The notes under the pieces were generated by a model, which searched no databases, was not told the origin of the DNA, and was given only the letters and a program-made list of their open reading frames with translations. Positions 46,656 through 54,925 of a stretch of DNA of 64,000 nt are shown here, one piece after another (position 1 is the first letter of the stretch; every line of letters begins with the position of its first letter). This DNA comes from an uncultured Helicobacter sp. (GTDB lineage: Bacteria > Campylobacterota > Campylobacteria > Campylobacterales > Helicobacteraceae). A program made the position numbers and the translations under genes. The stretch spans positions 129,806-193,805 of the forward strand of contig NZ_CAJTLL010000001.1 of NCBI RefSeq assembly GCF_910577135.1, in the 5' to 3' direction.

Positions 46656-47242
46656 TAGCTCTCTTTTACAAAAATTTCTTGCTCAAAAAATGCCTTTTTA
46701 TCCACATCATAGGTGATTTCAACGATGAATTTCCACCGCCCAGCAGAGAGATGCAAAGGGGCTGAAGTGTAGTGCAAGGGGTTTTGTGGGTTGGGTGAGA
46801 GGGTGCTGATTTCTTTAAACATATTTGCCTGATGGAAAGAATCTAATAAAAGGCGTATAGAAGCGATATTTTCTTGTGTATTATCAAGCGGGATTAGCTC
46901 TACATAAAATTCCCCTTGATGTGGGAGATATGTTTTAGAACCTTGGGCTTTTTTATCATTAGGGCGCGATGGCTTTGTCATATAAGGAAAGCTAAAGTTT
47001 GCAAGTGTGATTTGCTCATTTGGGCTATTAAAAAAGAAATGCAGCTTGTATGCGCTAAGGAAGCGATTTTGCTCTTTAATAATCTCATTGATACGTTCAT
47101 CGACATCGCGTTTTGAGCTTAGGAAAGTATCTTCATCTTGTATAGGATTTTTAAGTGCGATAGCAATAGAAACACTCACCATAAACACGCCAAAAAGTAA
47201 AATACCTATGATAGCGTGGGGCCAGTAATTTTTATTTTTCAT
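46655..47242 (-). CDS. FixH/CcoH-like cytochrome oxidase assembly protein
   Basis: A 195-residue protein with an N-terminal membrane helix (WPHAIIGILLFGVFMVSVSIAIAL) and a periplasmic beta domain (LHLSAGRWKFIVEITYD), matching FixH/CcoH. FixH aids maturation of cbb3 oxidase. It lies downstream of ccoNOQP with two small genes and a TPM-like gene between, the order seen in H. pylori HP0147-HP0150. The start has TAAGGAG-like sequence upstream. Confidence 0.75.
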   Translation of the reverse strand: MKNKNYWPHAIIGILLFGVFMVSVSIAIALKNPIQDEDTFLSSKRDVDERINEIIKEQNRFLSAYKLHFFFNSPNEQITLANFSFPYMTKPSRPNDKKAQGSKTYLPHQGEFYVELIPLDNTQENIASIRLLLDSFHQANMFKEISTLSPNPQNPLHYTSAPLHLSAGRWKFIVEITYDVDKKAFFEQEIFVKES

Positions 47243-47256
47243 TTGTTACTCCTTGA

Positions 47257-47913
47257 TTATTTTTTACGCGTGAGATAGATAATGCCAATAAGACCAAACA
47301 TAATAAACAACATAGCATACATACTGAATCGCACAAATTCCCGCCCGCCGCTCTCATCAATGGGCATATTATTTTCAAGTCCCACGTCAAAATGTGAAGC
47401 TATCATATCCGCTGCAGACACATAACCATTAAGCACAACGGCTGAAATGAGTTGGGGCGTGAGGGCTTCGTCTTTTTGCTTAGGCAAAAGTGGCACCATA
47501 TATTCAAAATATACTTTTTCTTCATCAAAGTAGGTATTGGGCTGTGAACTGATAATCCCCATTTTTTCATCATTTTTCATAAAAAAAATGATGCTATAAG
47601 GGGCTTTGAGATTCTGTGTGAGGGATTGCTTATAGGTATCGCGCTGAATCTTTTGCCACTCTTTTGCTGTGTGTTGGTTTTTGTCTGTATTATCCTCTTG
47701 TGTAGATTCTGGGATTTTATCAATAACGGCAACATAGAGAGAATAACCCGTTTTTGAGAAAAGCTCATTTGAAAGGATTTCTACAAATTCTACGCTTTTA
47801 GGGATAAGTAGCCAATGGGGATTATCAATAACATAAGATGTTTTAGCGTCATTTGCATAAGAAAGGGACAGACAGAGGCTAGCAAATGCTAGCCTCCTTA
47901 ACCATAAAAGCAT
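47257..47913 (-). CDS. Conserved membrane protein of the cco operon (HP0149-like)
   Basis: A 218-residue protein with a signal peptide (ending SLSYA), a periplasmic domain (LVAVIDKIPES-type and KAPYSIIFFMKNDEKMGI segments that recall TPM/psb32 domains) and a C-terminal helix (YAMLFIMFGLIGIIYLTRK). The TPM comparison is tentative. It sits between the oxidase genes and fixH, so it probably works in oxidase assembly. Confidence 0.65.
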   Translation of the reverse strand: MLLWLRRLAFASLCLSLSYANDAKTSYVIDNPHWLLIPKSVEFVEILSNELFSKTGYSLYVAVIDKIPESTQEDNTDKNQHTAKEWQKIQRDTYKQSLTQNLKAPYSIIFFMKNDEKMGIISSQPNTYFDEEKVYFEYMVPLLPKQKDEALTPQLISAVVLNGYVSAADMIASHFDVGLENNMPIDESGGREFVRFSMYAMLFIMFGLIGIIYLTRKK

Positions 47914-47914
47914 T

Positions 47915-48022
47915 TTAAACCAAATGTAAGAAGAAGTTAGGGATAAAAGGAATGATAATTGTCATAACAATAGTGAGGACAATTAATCCTCCAAGTAATT
48001 TTTCAATCAATGTGAGTTTCAT
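47915..48022 (-). CDS. 35-residue membrane peptide of the cco operon
   Basis: A small ORF starting MKLTLIEKLLGGLIVLTIVM and continuing TIIIPFIPNFF, which is one membrane helix. GGAGGCAG lies directly before the ATG, and it fits neatly between the DUF4006 gene and the HP0149-like gene with short spacers, so it is very likely translated. It resembles tiny cbb3-associated subunits such as CcoM or CcoS in size only. Confidence 0.7.
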   Translation of the reverse strand: MKLTLIEKLLGGLIVLTIVMTIIIPFIPNFFLHLV

Positions 48023-48031
48023 ACTGCCTCC

Positions 48032-48232
48032 TTATTGTACATCTGTGCGGTATTTTGCATTATCAGTGTTTTTTTGCTTAATTTCTGTTGCATCAATAAT
48101 TTTGTAATAATCAGTTGCTACCGATTTTTGCGTGAGGATAGCACAAGTGCCTAGCCCCGCAACAACACTTAGCAAAAGCACTACCGCGATGAAAAATCCT
48201 GTTAAACCATTAAGTCCAAACAAACCATTCAT
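48032..48232 (-). CDS. DUF4006 family small membrane protein
   Basis: A 66-residue protein with one helix (GFFIAVVLLLSVVAGLGTCAIL) and a charged C-terminal tail, matching DUF4006. This family is nearly always found directly after ccoP in Epsilonproteobacteria. AGGAGG precedes the ATG, 10 bases after ccoP. It is probably a cbb3 oxidase accessory subunit. Confidence 0.85.
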   Translation of the reverse strand: MNGLFGLNGLTGFFIAVVLLLSVVAGLGTCAILTQKSVATDYYKIIDATEIKQKNTDNAKYRTDVQ

Positions 48233-48242
48233 ACAAGCCTCC

Positions 48243-49112
48243 TTACTCTGCTTGAGATTCTAAAGAGCGGATAAACGCATTCAACGCTTCTTTTTGATTA
48301 GGATGAAAATTTGCATACTCAAATGAAGGCATAATACCAATCATACCTTTTTTACCCTTGGAGAGCACTTCTGTTAGATAATCTGTCGTGCCATATTTGC
48401 TTAAATCTGGTGCAAATCCATCAACCCCACTGCCATTGCCTCTACCCTCATCACCATGACAAGCAGCACAATGCATAGCAAAAAGCTCTTTACCTTTATT
48501 TACTTCAAGTGGGTATTTTGTGTTTTTTACATTTGAAATATCCTGCATTACATAAGCCGCAATGGCTTTAGCCTCACTATCACTCATTTCAAGAGGTGTC
48601 ATTTCACCCGCGATATACCCTAAGCCTTTGCTTCCATTTTTAATAACATCAATAATTCCATCTTCTTTACCCCATTTAGTAAGATCTGATGCTTTGCCAT
48701 TCATACCTTCTGCGGTAATGCCGTGACATTGAGAACATTGCACAAGGAATATGCTTTGTCCCATATTGCTTAATTCCTCACCATTGAGTTTTTTCCAAGT
48801 CGCCTCATATTTATCTTTATAGTTTTGGACTTCTTGATTATATTCGCCAATTTGTGAGTAGGCATTGAGGGGATAACCTAAAAAGATATACCAAAATCCC
48901 CAAATAAGCACGCCCAAAAAGCACGCAGCCCAACCTACAGGGAGGTTGTTTGTTTGTTCTCCAATGCCATCCCAACTCTCACCTACAACTTCTCCTTCAG
49001 CCTTGCTATCTCTAATTTTTTTAAGATACACGCCCATCACAAAGATAGTGAGTATTAAGATAACAAAAGCACCTAGTAACCCTAGTGTTGTTATATTATC
49101 TGACCAATTCAT
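48243..49112 (-). CDS. ccoP: cbb3 cytochrome oxidase subunit III (dihaem cytochrome c)
   Basis: A 289-residue subunit with two N-terminal membrane helices and two c-haem sites, CSQCH near residue 129 and CAACH near residue 215, with later Met ligands (MTPLEM, GIMPSF). It passes electrons from the bc1 complex to CcoO/CcoN. It follows ccoQ with no gap. The length and haem number match H. pylori CcoP. Confidence 0.97.
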   Translation of the reverse strand: MNWSDNITTLGLLGAFVILILTIFVMGVYLKKIRDSKAEGEVVGESWDGIGEQTNNLPVGWAACFLGVLIWGFWYIFLGYPLNAYSQIGEYNQEVQNYKDKYEATWKKLNGEELSNMGQSIFLVQCSQCHGITAEGMNGKASDLTKWGKEDGIIDVIKNGSKGLGYIAGEMTPLEMSDSEAKAIAAYVMQDISNVKNTKYPLEVNKGKELFAMHCAACHGDEGRGNGSGVDGFAPDLSKYGTTDYLTEVLSKGKKGMIGIMPSFEYANFHPNQKEALNAFIRSLESQAE

Positions 49113-49346
49113 CTAGTTCCCCTTTAATGGATTTTGTTTTCGTGGCTCAATGGGTTCATCATCAAGATTATCATTTAATGCAAGATTTGCATACTTTTCA
49201 TAATCTTTCACACCTTTAGCTTGTGAAGAATAAAGATGATAAACATATCCATACAAAAATGCTACAAGCAAAAGTGTAACAATGAGATAAATCTCTTTTT
49301 GATGGGCGATGATAAACTGCACCAAGAACTCTGCTATTGCTGTCAT
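49113..49346 (-). CDS. ccoQ: cbb3 cytochrome oxidase subunit CcoQ
   Basis: A 77-residue protein with one helix (EIYLIVTLLLVAFLYGYVYHLY) and a polar tail (KGVKDYEKYANLALNDNLDDEP), the CcoQ layout. It stabilises the oxidase complex. It overlaps ccoO by 4 bases and abuts ccoP. Confidence 0.93.
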   Translation of the reverse strand: MTAIAEFLVQFIIAHQKEIYLIVTLLLVAFLYGYVYHLYSSQAKGVKDYEKYANLALNDNLDDEPIEPRKQNPLKGN

Positions 49347-50083
49347 TGTGCTGCCTGTGATACTTGTGTCGCTGTGCGGCGAGATTGCCCAAGACTATTC
49401 ATATAGGCAATAAGTGCTACAATTTGCTTTACTTCGCCTCTTGCAAAGGCATCTTTCACATCTTGGCTTATCATTTCATTAACGATAGTTTCTGCTTCTT
49501 TCATAAATATCTCCTGAGCTTCTTTAAGTGTAGCAGGATTACCTTTTTGATAAGTTTCTGCGCCTATTTGCACACCACCTTCTGTATCATAAGGTACACC
49601 AAATACCACTTTTTGCGTATAGGCTTCAGCAAATGCTGTTTCAAAATCAGCATTTTTTGTATAGAGATGCTCATAAGCTGGCATAATTGAACCCGGAACA
49701 CGAGATTCTGGATCTCTCATATGCCCATCGTGCCAATCTACTGCATTGCGGCTATCACCTACCCTATGCAAGTCTGGTCCTGTGCGTTTTGAACCCCATA
49801 GGAATGGTCTATCATAGGCATATTCACCACTTAAGCTATATGAACCATATCTATCAGTTTCTGCCTTAAATGGGCGGATAAGCTGTGAATGGCAGTTATA
49901 GCAACCCTCGGCAATATAGACCTGACGTCCTGCTGTCTCAAGTAGAGAATAGGGCTTTAGGCCCTCAATAGGTTGAGCTTTTTTGGCAAAGCCCGGAATT
50001 ACTTCTACAAGTCCTGCGATAGAAAACACCAACAAGAATGCAACCGTAAAAAAGAATGGATTTTTTTCTAAAAAACTAAACAT
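49343..50083 (-). CDS. ccoO: cbb3 cytochrome oxidase subunit II (monohaem cytochrome c)
   Basis: A 246-residue subunit with one N-terminal helix (FFFTVAFLLVFSIAGLVEVIPGF) and a single c-haem site, CYNCH near residue 60, followed by SQLIRPFKAETDRYG and the Met ligand in GSIMPAY. It follows ccoN by 14 bases. The proximal helix and motif order are those of FixO/CcoO. Confidence 0.97.
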   Translation of the reverse strand: MFSFLEKNPFFFTVAFLLVFSIAGLVEVIPGFAKKAQPIEGLKPYSLLETAGRQVYIAEGCYNCHSQLIRPFKAETDRYGSYSLSGEYAYDRPFLWGSKRTGPDLHRVGDSRNAVDWHDGHMRDPESRVPGSIMPAYEHLYTKNADFETAFAEAYTQKVVFGVPYDTEGGVQIGAETYQKGNPATLKEAQEIFMKEAETIVNEMISQDVKDAFARGEVKQIVALIAYMNSLGQSRRTATQVSQAAQ

Positions 50084-50097
50084 TGCTCATTCCTCCT

Positions 50098-51561
50098 TTA
50101 GGCTGCCATCGGTGTAGCATTTTGTGGTTCTTTTTCAAGCACCCTGCCTGATGAAATTGTCATAAGGATATTGTAAAGGAATATAATAAACCCTATTAAA
50201 TACATCAAACCACCAATCGCACGAATAAGATAATATGGGAAAAGTGCGGTAACAGTATGGATAAAGCTATATACAAGACTTCCATTTGAATCAACATCTC
50301 TCCACATCATACCCTGTGTAATACCTGCAATCCACATACTTGAGAAGTAGAGGATAATCCCTGTTGTCATAATCCAAAATTGAACATCCATAAGTTTTTT
50401 AGAGTAAAGCTCACGTTTGAATATACGAGGTACCATATGGAAGCACGCAGCAATCACCATAAATCCTACCCAACCAAGAGCTGCATCATGTACGTGCCCA
50501 ATGATCCAATCTGTAAAGTGTGCCAATCCATTGACTGAACGAATAGATTGAATGGGTCCTTCAAGTGTAGTGAGCATATACCAAGTTGAAGCTAGAATCA
50601 TAAACTTAATCATAGGAGATTCTTTGATTTGATGCCATTGTCCGCGCATAGTGAGAAGCATATTAATAGCTGTACCCCAAGAGGGTAAAATCAAAATGAC
50701 AGAGAATACTGAACCCAATGTCTGAATCCAATCAGGTGTAGTTGAGTAGATCAAGTGATGACCACCTGCCCAAATATAAATAAACATAAGCCCCCAGAAT
50801 GAGAATAGTGTAAGTTTATATGAAAAAATAGGTTGTCCAGATTCTTTAGGAAGGAAGTAATAGATTAACCCAATAATACCTGAAGTAAAAACGAATGCAA
50901 CGGCATTATGCCCCCACCACCATTGCATCATTGCATCATTTGTGCCAGCATAGAATGAAATTGAATGCAAAATGCTTCCTACACCTGCGACAAAATAAGT
51001 TGGAACCGAAAGGTTATTAAAGATATAAAGCGCAGAAATACCAACAAATGTAGCGATGAAATACCATAATGAGATATAGATAGTCTGCTCACGTCTTACA
51101 CCCATACTACCAAATAGGCTCACACCCCATAAAACCCATACAACAACCACGATAATATCCAATGGCCAAATCAGCTCGGAATATTCTTTTGATTGTGTTA
51201 AACCGGCAAAAAGCGAAATTACCGCAAGTACCATTAACACAATGTAAATCCAAAAATGCGCTAAACCTACCCCACGTAAGAAAGTATGTTCTTTGTAGGT
51301 AATTTTAAGCACTCTTTGTCCTAAATAATACCACGAAGCCCAAATCCCACTAAGCGTGAAACCATAGATGATTCCGTTAGTATGAAGAGGTCGAAGTCTT
51401 CCAAAAGTCCCATATTCCGAAGCTAGATAGTTTAAGTCTGGAAATGCCATTTGAAATGCGATGATTACACCAATGAATAATCCCACGAAACCAAATGCCA
51501 TTGCAGAAAAAACAAATAACTTAGCAATTGAGTAATCATACTCGAGCGTGTTTGTCTGCAT
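50098..51561 (-). CDS. ccoN: cbb3 cytochrome oxidase subunit I
   Basis: A 487-residue catalytic subunit with about twelve helices. Haem and CuB ligands are in RLRPLHTNGIIYGF, MQWWWGHNAVAFVF, AGGHHLIYSTTPDW and DWIIGHVHDAALGWVGF. It reduces oxygen with high affinity, which suits microaerobic life. It is the first gene of the cco operon, about 100 bases after tilS on the same strand. An AGGAG-type site precedes the ATG. Confidence 0.98.
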   Translation of the reverse strand: MQTNTLEYDYSIAKLFVFSAMAFGFVGLFIGVIIAFQMAFPDLNYLASEYGTFGRLRPLHTNGIIYGFTLSGIWASWYYLGQRVLKITYKEHTFLRGVGLAHFWIYIVLMVLAVISLFAGLTQSKEYSELIWPLDIIVVVVWVLWGVSLFGSMGVRREQTIYISLWYFIATFVGISALYIFNNLSVPTYFVAGVGSILHSISFYAGTNDAMMQWWWGHNAVAFVFTSGIIGLIYYFLPKESGQPIFSYKLTLFSFWGLMFIYIWAGGHHLIYSTTPDWIQTLGSVFSVILILPSWGTAINMLLTMRGQWHQIKESPMIKFMILASTWYMLTTLEGPIQSIRSVNGLAHFTDWIIGHVHDAALGWVGFMVIAACFHMVPRIFKRELYSKKLMDVQFWIMTTGIILYFSSMWIAGITQGMMWRDVDSNGSLVYSFIHTVTALFPYYLIRAIGGLMYLIGFIIFLYNILMTISSGRVLEKEPQNATPMAA

Positions 51562-51660
51562 GCAGTCTCCTTTGTCTTATTTTGTAATGCAACCTTGATT
51601 CTAATCCCTTTGAAGTTATAGCTACCTTAAAAAGTTAATCAAAAAATAACAAATTTTTTT

Positions 51661-52794
51661 TTAAAAGCTAAAAAAGTGCCTTATCTTCAAATCAAATGCC
51701 TTATAATCTTCTTGAATTTCTTGTTTTATTTTCATATCATTGTTTTTGTGGAAATTTTTTGACATACAAAATTCACCCCATAAGAGCCTTCTAAGCTTTG
51801 GTGGTATGTGATATTTAGCACATAATGTTTTGAATCTTTTTGTCATTGGATTTTGTGTTACTAAATGATAGATATTTAAAATATCAAGTGCGATAAAAAG
51901 AGCAAAGTCATTTTTTACAATGATGAGATGATGAATCTTGCAGCGAAAATTACTTTTTAGAATCTCATTTCTTTGCTTAGCACTTAGCACATAGCCGCAA
52001 CGTTTAGCTATCTTATCACAGGCGAGTAAAAGCAGATGTGTCTCTATAATGTTATAAGCAAAGATAGCGCATTGCTGCTTAGATTCTAAAGGTAGGGCTT
52101 GACTTAGAGATTCTAAATACAATGCTTGGGGTGTGAGAGCAGCAAGCAAGGTTTGCTTATCTTTTTGCAGATACATAAGACTTCGCGCAATACCCTCGCT
52201 AAAGCTATTTACAAGCTCATTACAAAATGTATACCTAAAGTAATTGCGCTTAAATCTCATATCATTATTGCTGCTATCTTCAAAGTATGCCAACCCCTCA
52301 TCTTTACAAAATTGATAAATCTCATTTTTTGGAATAGATTCTAAAGGACGGATAATAGGATAAGAGCGACTATCCTCAAAACCTAGCAGGTTACTAAGCC
52401 CTACTCCTCGCACAAGCTGCATCATAAACCACTCAAGGCGGTCATTCAGCTGATGGGCGAGAATGAGCGATTGATAATGATGAGTGGCGATAATCTCACC
52501 AAAAAAGCCAAAGCGGAAGCTACGAGCATTTGCCTCAAAATGTGAATGAAAATGTGGTGCGTGGGCGATAAAACAGCGTTTATTGTATTTTTGAGCTAAA
52601 TCTTTCGCATAAGCCACCTCATCATCGGCTTCTTTGCGTGTGTGATAATGCACGATAGCCATATCAAAGACGACATTAAGCCTAAGGAGTATAAAAAATA
52701 ATGCCACAGAATCCACCCCGCCAGAAAAGCCTAGCAAATGTTTGCCTCGTGTGAGGGATTGCGTTGCAGGAGAGAGTTTATCATAAAGAGACAC
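51661..52794 (-). CDS. tilS: tRNA(Ile)-lysidine synthetase
   Basis: TilS puts lysidine at C34 of tRNA-Ile2 so that it reads AUA. The PP-loop motif LLGFSGGVDSVALFF is present, with HYHTRKEADDE, LAHQLNDRLEWFMMQLVRG and YPIIRPLESIPKNEI. Three starts are possible: TTG 52857, ATG 52833 and GTG 52794. The GTG is chosen because a TATAAT box at 52832-52837 overlaps the ATG; it gives about 377 residues. The long C-terminal extension is weakly conserved. Confidence 0.9.
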   Translation of the reverse strand: MSLYDKLSPATQSLTRGKHLLGFSGGVDSVALFFILLRLNVVFDMAIVHYHTRKEADDEVAYAKDLAQKYNKRCFIAHAPHFHSHFEANARSFRFGFFGEIIATHHYQSLILAHQLNDRLEWFMMQLVRGVGLSNLLGFEDSRSYPIIRPLESIPKNEIYQFCKDEGLAYFEDSSNNDMRFKRNYFRYTFCNELVNSFSEGIARSLMYLQKDKQTLLAALTPQALYLESLSQALPLESKQQCAIFAYNIIETHLLLLACDKIAKRCGYVLSAKQRNEILKSNFRCKIHHLIIVKNDFALFIALDILNIYHLVTQNPMTKRFKTLCAKYHIPPKLRRLLWGEFCMSKNFHKNNDMKIKQEIQEDYKAFDLKIRHFFSF

Positions 52795-52831
52795 GATGAG
52801 CCTTTGTGTGATGAGAGTAGATATGAGGCAC

Positions 52832-52837
52832 ATTATA
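52832..52837 (-). promoter_or_regulatory. -10 box for tilS
   Basis: TATAAT on the minus strand, about 38 bases before the GTG taken as the tilS start. It favours a start downstream of the ATG at 52833. Confidence 0.4.
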
Positions 52838-52996
52838 GCTTTCTTGAGGTAATGCAAAAAGTATTTATTGCTCTTATGCCCTTGCTACTGCGATAAATCA
52901 CCGCAAGGGTCTTGCACACTTAAGGCAAAGCCTCTCGTGTGCGCCTAAAGGACGCACTTAAAATTGCGCTTTGCTTAATTTTGCCCTTGCGGGATT

Positions 52997-53040
52997 GCAT
53001 CAAGTGAGTTTCTAAGGTTTAGATTCTATTGTGCCTTTGC
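52997..53040. repeat. Dispersed intergenic repeat, copy B (inverted relative to copy A)
   Basis: The reverse complement carries GCAAAGGCACAATAGA, TCTAAACCTTAGAA and CTCACTTGATG in order. These match blocks at 34893-34910 and 34652-34686. It lies between hugZ and tilS. Confidence 0.6.
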
Positions 53041-53074
53041 GGCACGAAGTGCAGTAGCGTAGCTATGATAAATC

Positions 53075-53857
53075 TTAATGAGACTTATGTGGTGTACTGT
53101 GAGGATTACCACCGCTACTTCCACCTACGTGCTTAATTTCACCATTTGGCAAAATATCATAAGCTTGACCGAATCCTTTGACATATCGCCCTAAACCCAC
53201 TTGCAATTCAATCAAATGAAAATCCTGCATTTGACGAATAGTCTTAATGCCACCTGCTCCATCCATCGCACATTCTAGACCATTAAGTGCTGTATTAAAC
53301 TCCTCACTATCACGCTCGATAAAACGTGCATTAGCTTTATATCTCAAACGTTTACGTAAAATTACAGATTTTGCCTTGCTTTCATCTTCTAAGAAAAGTA
53401 TCTCGATTTTATCGGGATTAGTAGAAATACTTTGAAAATGCTCGGCAACCTCGCTGATATAGATATAAAGCTTGTTGTCTACTTGCATTAATGGCGCATA
53501 AGAAGCAATAGCATAGCCATTTTTATCGATGCTTGCGATAATGATAGAACCAAGCTCTTTTTTAAATGCGGCTACCTCATCGGCTATGGCTTTATTATCG
53601 GGTGCCTTCGTGCCTTGGCATAGCGAGATGATAGCATCTTTAATCGTGCTCATATCGGCTTTTTGCGGAAATTCCACACGTAAAGAAACATTATTGTTAT
53701 ACACAATATCCAAGCCCTCAAAATCTACACCTGTAAGCGTGGCATTTTGCACTTCACCATTGATAAGCGCATCGACTTTGCCATATTTTTTACACAGAGC
53801 CATAAGCTCACTATTGTGGTGTTCATTCATATGTTTAAGGATACTTTCAAAATTCAT
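53075..53857 (-). CDS. hugZ: HugZ family haem oxygenase
   Basis: About 260 residues. HugZ degrades haem to release iron. The N-terminal MNFESILKHMNEHHNSELM and the split-barrel core with LGSIIIASIDKNGYAIASYAP and RLRYKANARFIERDSEEF match the family. The His-rich tail (HSTPHKSH) holds the haem-binding C-terminal His. The ATG at 53857 is preferred because TAGGAG lies upstream; an earlier Met adds 12 residues. A Fur-box-like site lies about 200 bases upstream. Confidence 0.93.
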   Translation of the reverse strand: MNFESILKHMNEHHNSELMALCKKYGKVDALINGEVQNATLTGVDFEGLDIVYNNNVSLRVEFPQKADMSTIKDAIISLCQGTKAPDNKAIADEVAAFKKELGSIIIASIDKNGYAIASYAPLMQVDNKLYIYISEVAEHFQSISTNPDKIEILFLEDESKAKSVILRKRLRYKANARFIERDSEEFNTALNGLECAMDGAGGIKTIRQMQDFHLIELQVGLGRYVKGFGQAYDILPNGEIKHVGGSSGGNPHSTPHKSH

Positions 53858-54021
53858 AAGATAACTCCTAAGGGAAAATGAAGTTGCGTCCATAGACTAC
53901 CCCTAAAGGATAGCCTATTTGTGCAATCAAACAACAAATAAGGAAGGAAAAGATGCTTTGCTAACCCAACCCAATCAAATCAAAAATGATTTTGTTAGTT
54001 AGCATCATTTTGATGAGTAGC

Positions 54022-54027
54022 ATTATA
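54022..54027 (-). promoter_or_regulatory. -10 box upstream of hugZ
   Basis: TATAAT on the minus strand, about 165 bases before the hugZ start. The Fur-like site at 54052-54066 covers the DNA just beyond where its -35 would be. Confidence 0.5.
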
Positions 54028-54051
54028 ATACTAGAAAACTTAAAAACAAAT

Positions 54052-54066
54052 TAATAACTATTATTA
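54052..54066 (-). promoter_or_regulatory. Fur box for hugZ
   Basis: TAATAACTATTATTA differs at one position from the H. pylori Fur consensus TAATAATnATTATTA. It sits next to the -35 region of the likely hugZ promoter, so iron-bound Fur would block transcription and iron limitation would release it. Haem degradation for iron supply fits this control. Confidence 0.68.
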
Positions 54067-54141
54067 ATTATTGATATTTTTTCAACTTTTTACAGCAGCG
54101 AACAGCTCTTAAGCTATCATATTATATAAGTTTATCAAAGA

Positions 54142-54915
54142 TTAGTACCCAAGTCCAAAAGATTGCATTACTTTCCACATTGTTAGGATGACAGAAAGGG
54201 CGTATATCCCAATGAGTGCGTAGCGATGGTTGCTTAGAGTTACTTTGCTAATGAGATAGATTCCAAGCCAAACGCCAAGCATTGAAGATATGCCAATGGT
54301 TAAACCCGCGTGAAAATCAATGAGATTATGTGAGGCAAGAGATATGCTGCCTGAAATAGAGGCAAAAATAATGAAAAAAAGCGAAATAGGCACGACTTTT
54401 TTAGAATCAAATCCTAAATAATATGCCAAAATCGGCGCAAGTATCAGTCCTCCGCCCACTCCTAGGCTTATTGCAAAAATACCGGTTAGGAATCCTGCTC
54501 CAATCATTAGGCATTTTTGCTTAAAGGGATTAGTGATAGGCGGTGTGGGATTAGCCGTTGTTTTGACATCAAAGGCATATTTATAAAAACTCACGCAAGA
54601 AAGCAACAAAAAGAGCAAAAGCAGTGTCCTAGATGAAAGGCTATCAACGATTATCCCGCTAAAAGCCGCACCCATAAGCCCCCCTAAACCCACAAACACC
54701 CCGTGATTTATATCAAGCTTTTTTTGATAAATATTAATGATAGAGCCAAAGGTAGAGGAAAACACCATCTGCATAATGGATATACCAATGGCATATTCCA
54801 TTTCCATACCGAGCAAAAGGAGGCAAGGCACGATGATAACGCCCCCTCCTATACCAAAAAACCCAGCCGCCACGCCGCTTACACAACCAATAAGAATGAG
54901 AATCTCAACACCCAT
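54142..54915 (-). CDS. TauE/SafE family sulfite/organosulfur exporter-like permease
   Basis: A 257-residue protein with eight predicted helices and the paired family motifs GVAAGFFGIGGGVIIVPCLLLLG near the start and GILAISLGVGGGLILAPILAYYLG (reading FLTGIFAISLGVGGG) in the second half. TauE/SafE proteins move sulfite, sulfoacetate or related anions; the substrate here is unknown. It lies 10 bases after gpmI on the same strand and is probably cotranscribed. Confidence 0.87.
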   Translation of the reverse strand: MGVEILILIGCVSGVAAGFFGIGGGVIIVPCLLLLGMEMEYAIGISIMQMVFSSTFGSIINIYQKKLDINHGVFVGLGGLMGAAFSGIIVDSLSSRTLLLLFLLLSCVSFYKYAFDVKTTANPTPPITNPFKQKCLMIGAGFLTGIFAISLGVGGGLILAPILAYYLGFDSKKVVPISLFFIIFASISGSISLASHNLIDFHAGLTIGISSMLGVWLGIYLISKVTLSNHRYALIGIYALSVILTMWKVMQSFGLGY

Positions 54916-54925
54916 TATTTCGCCT

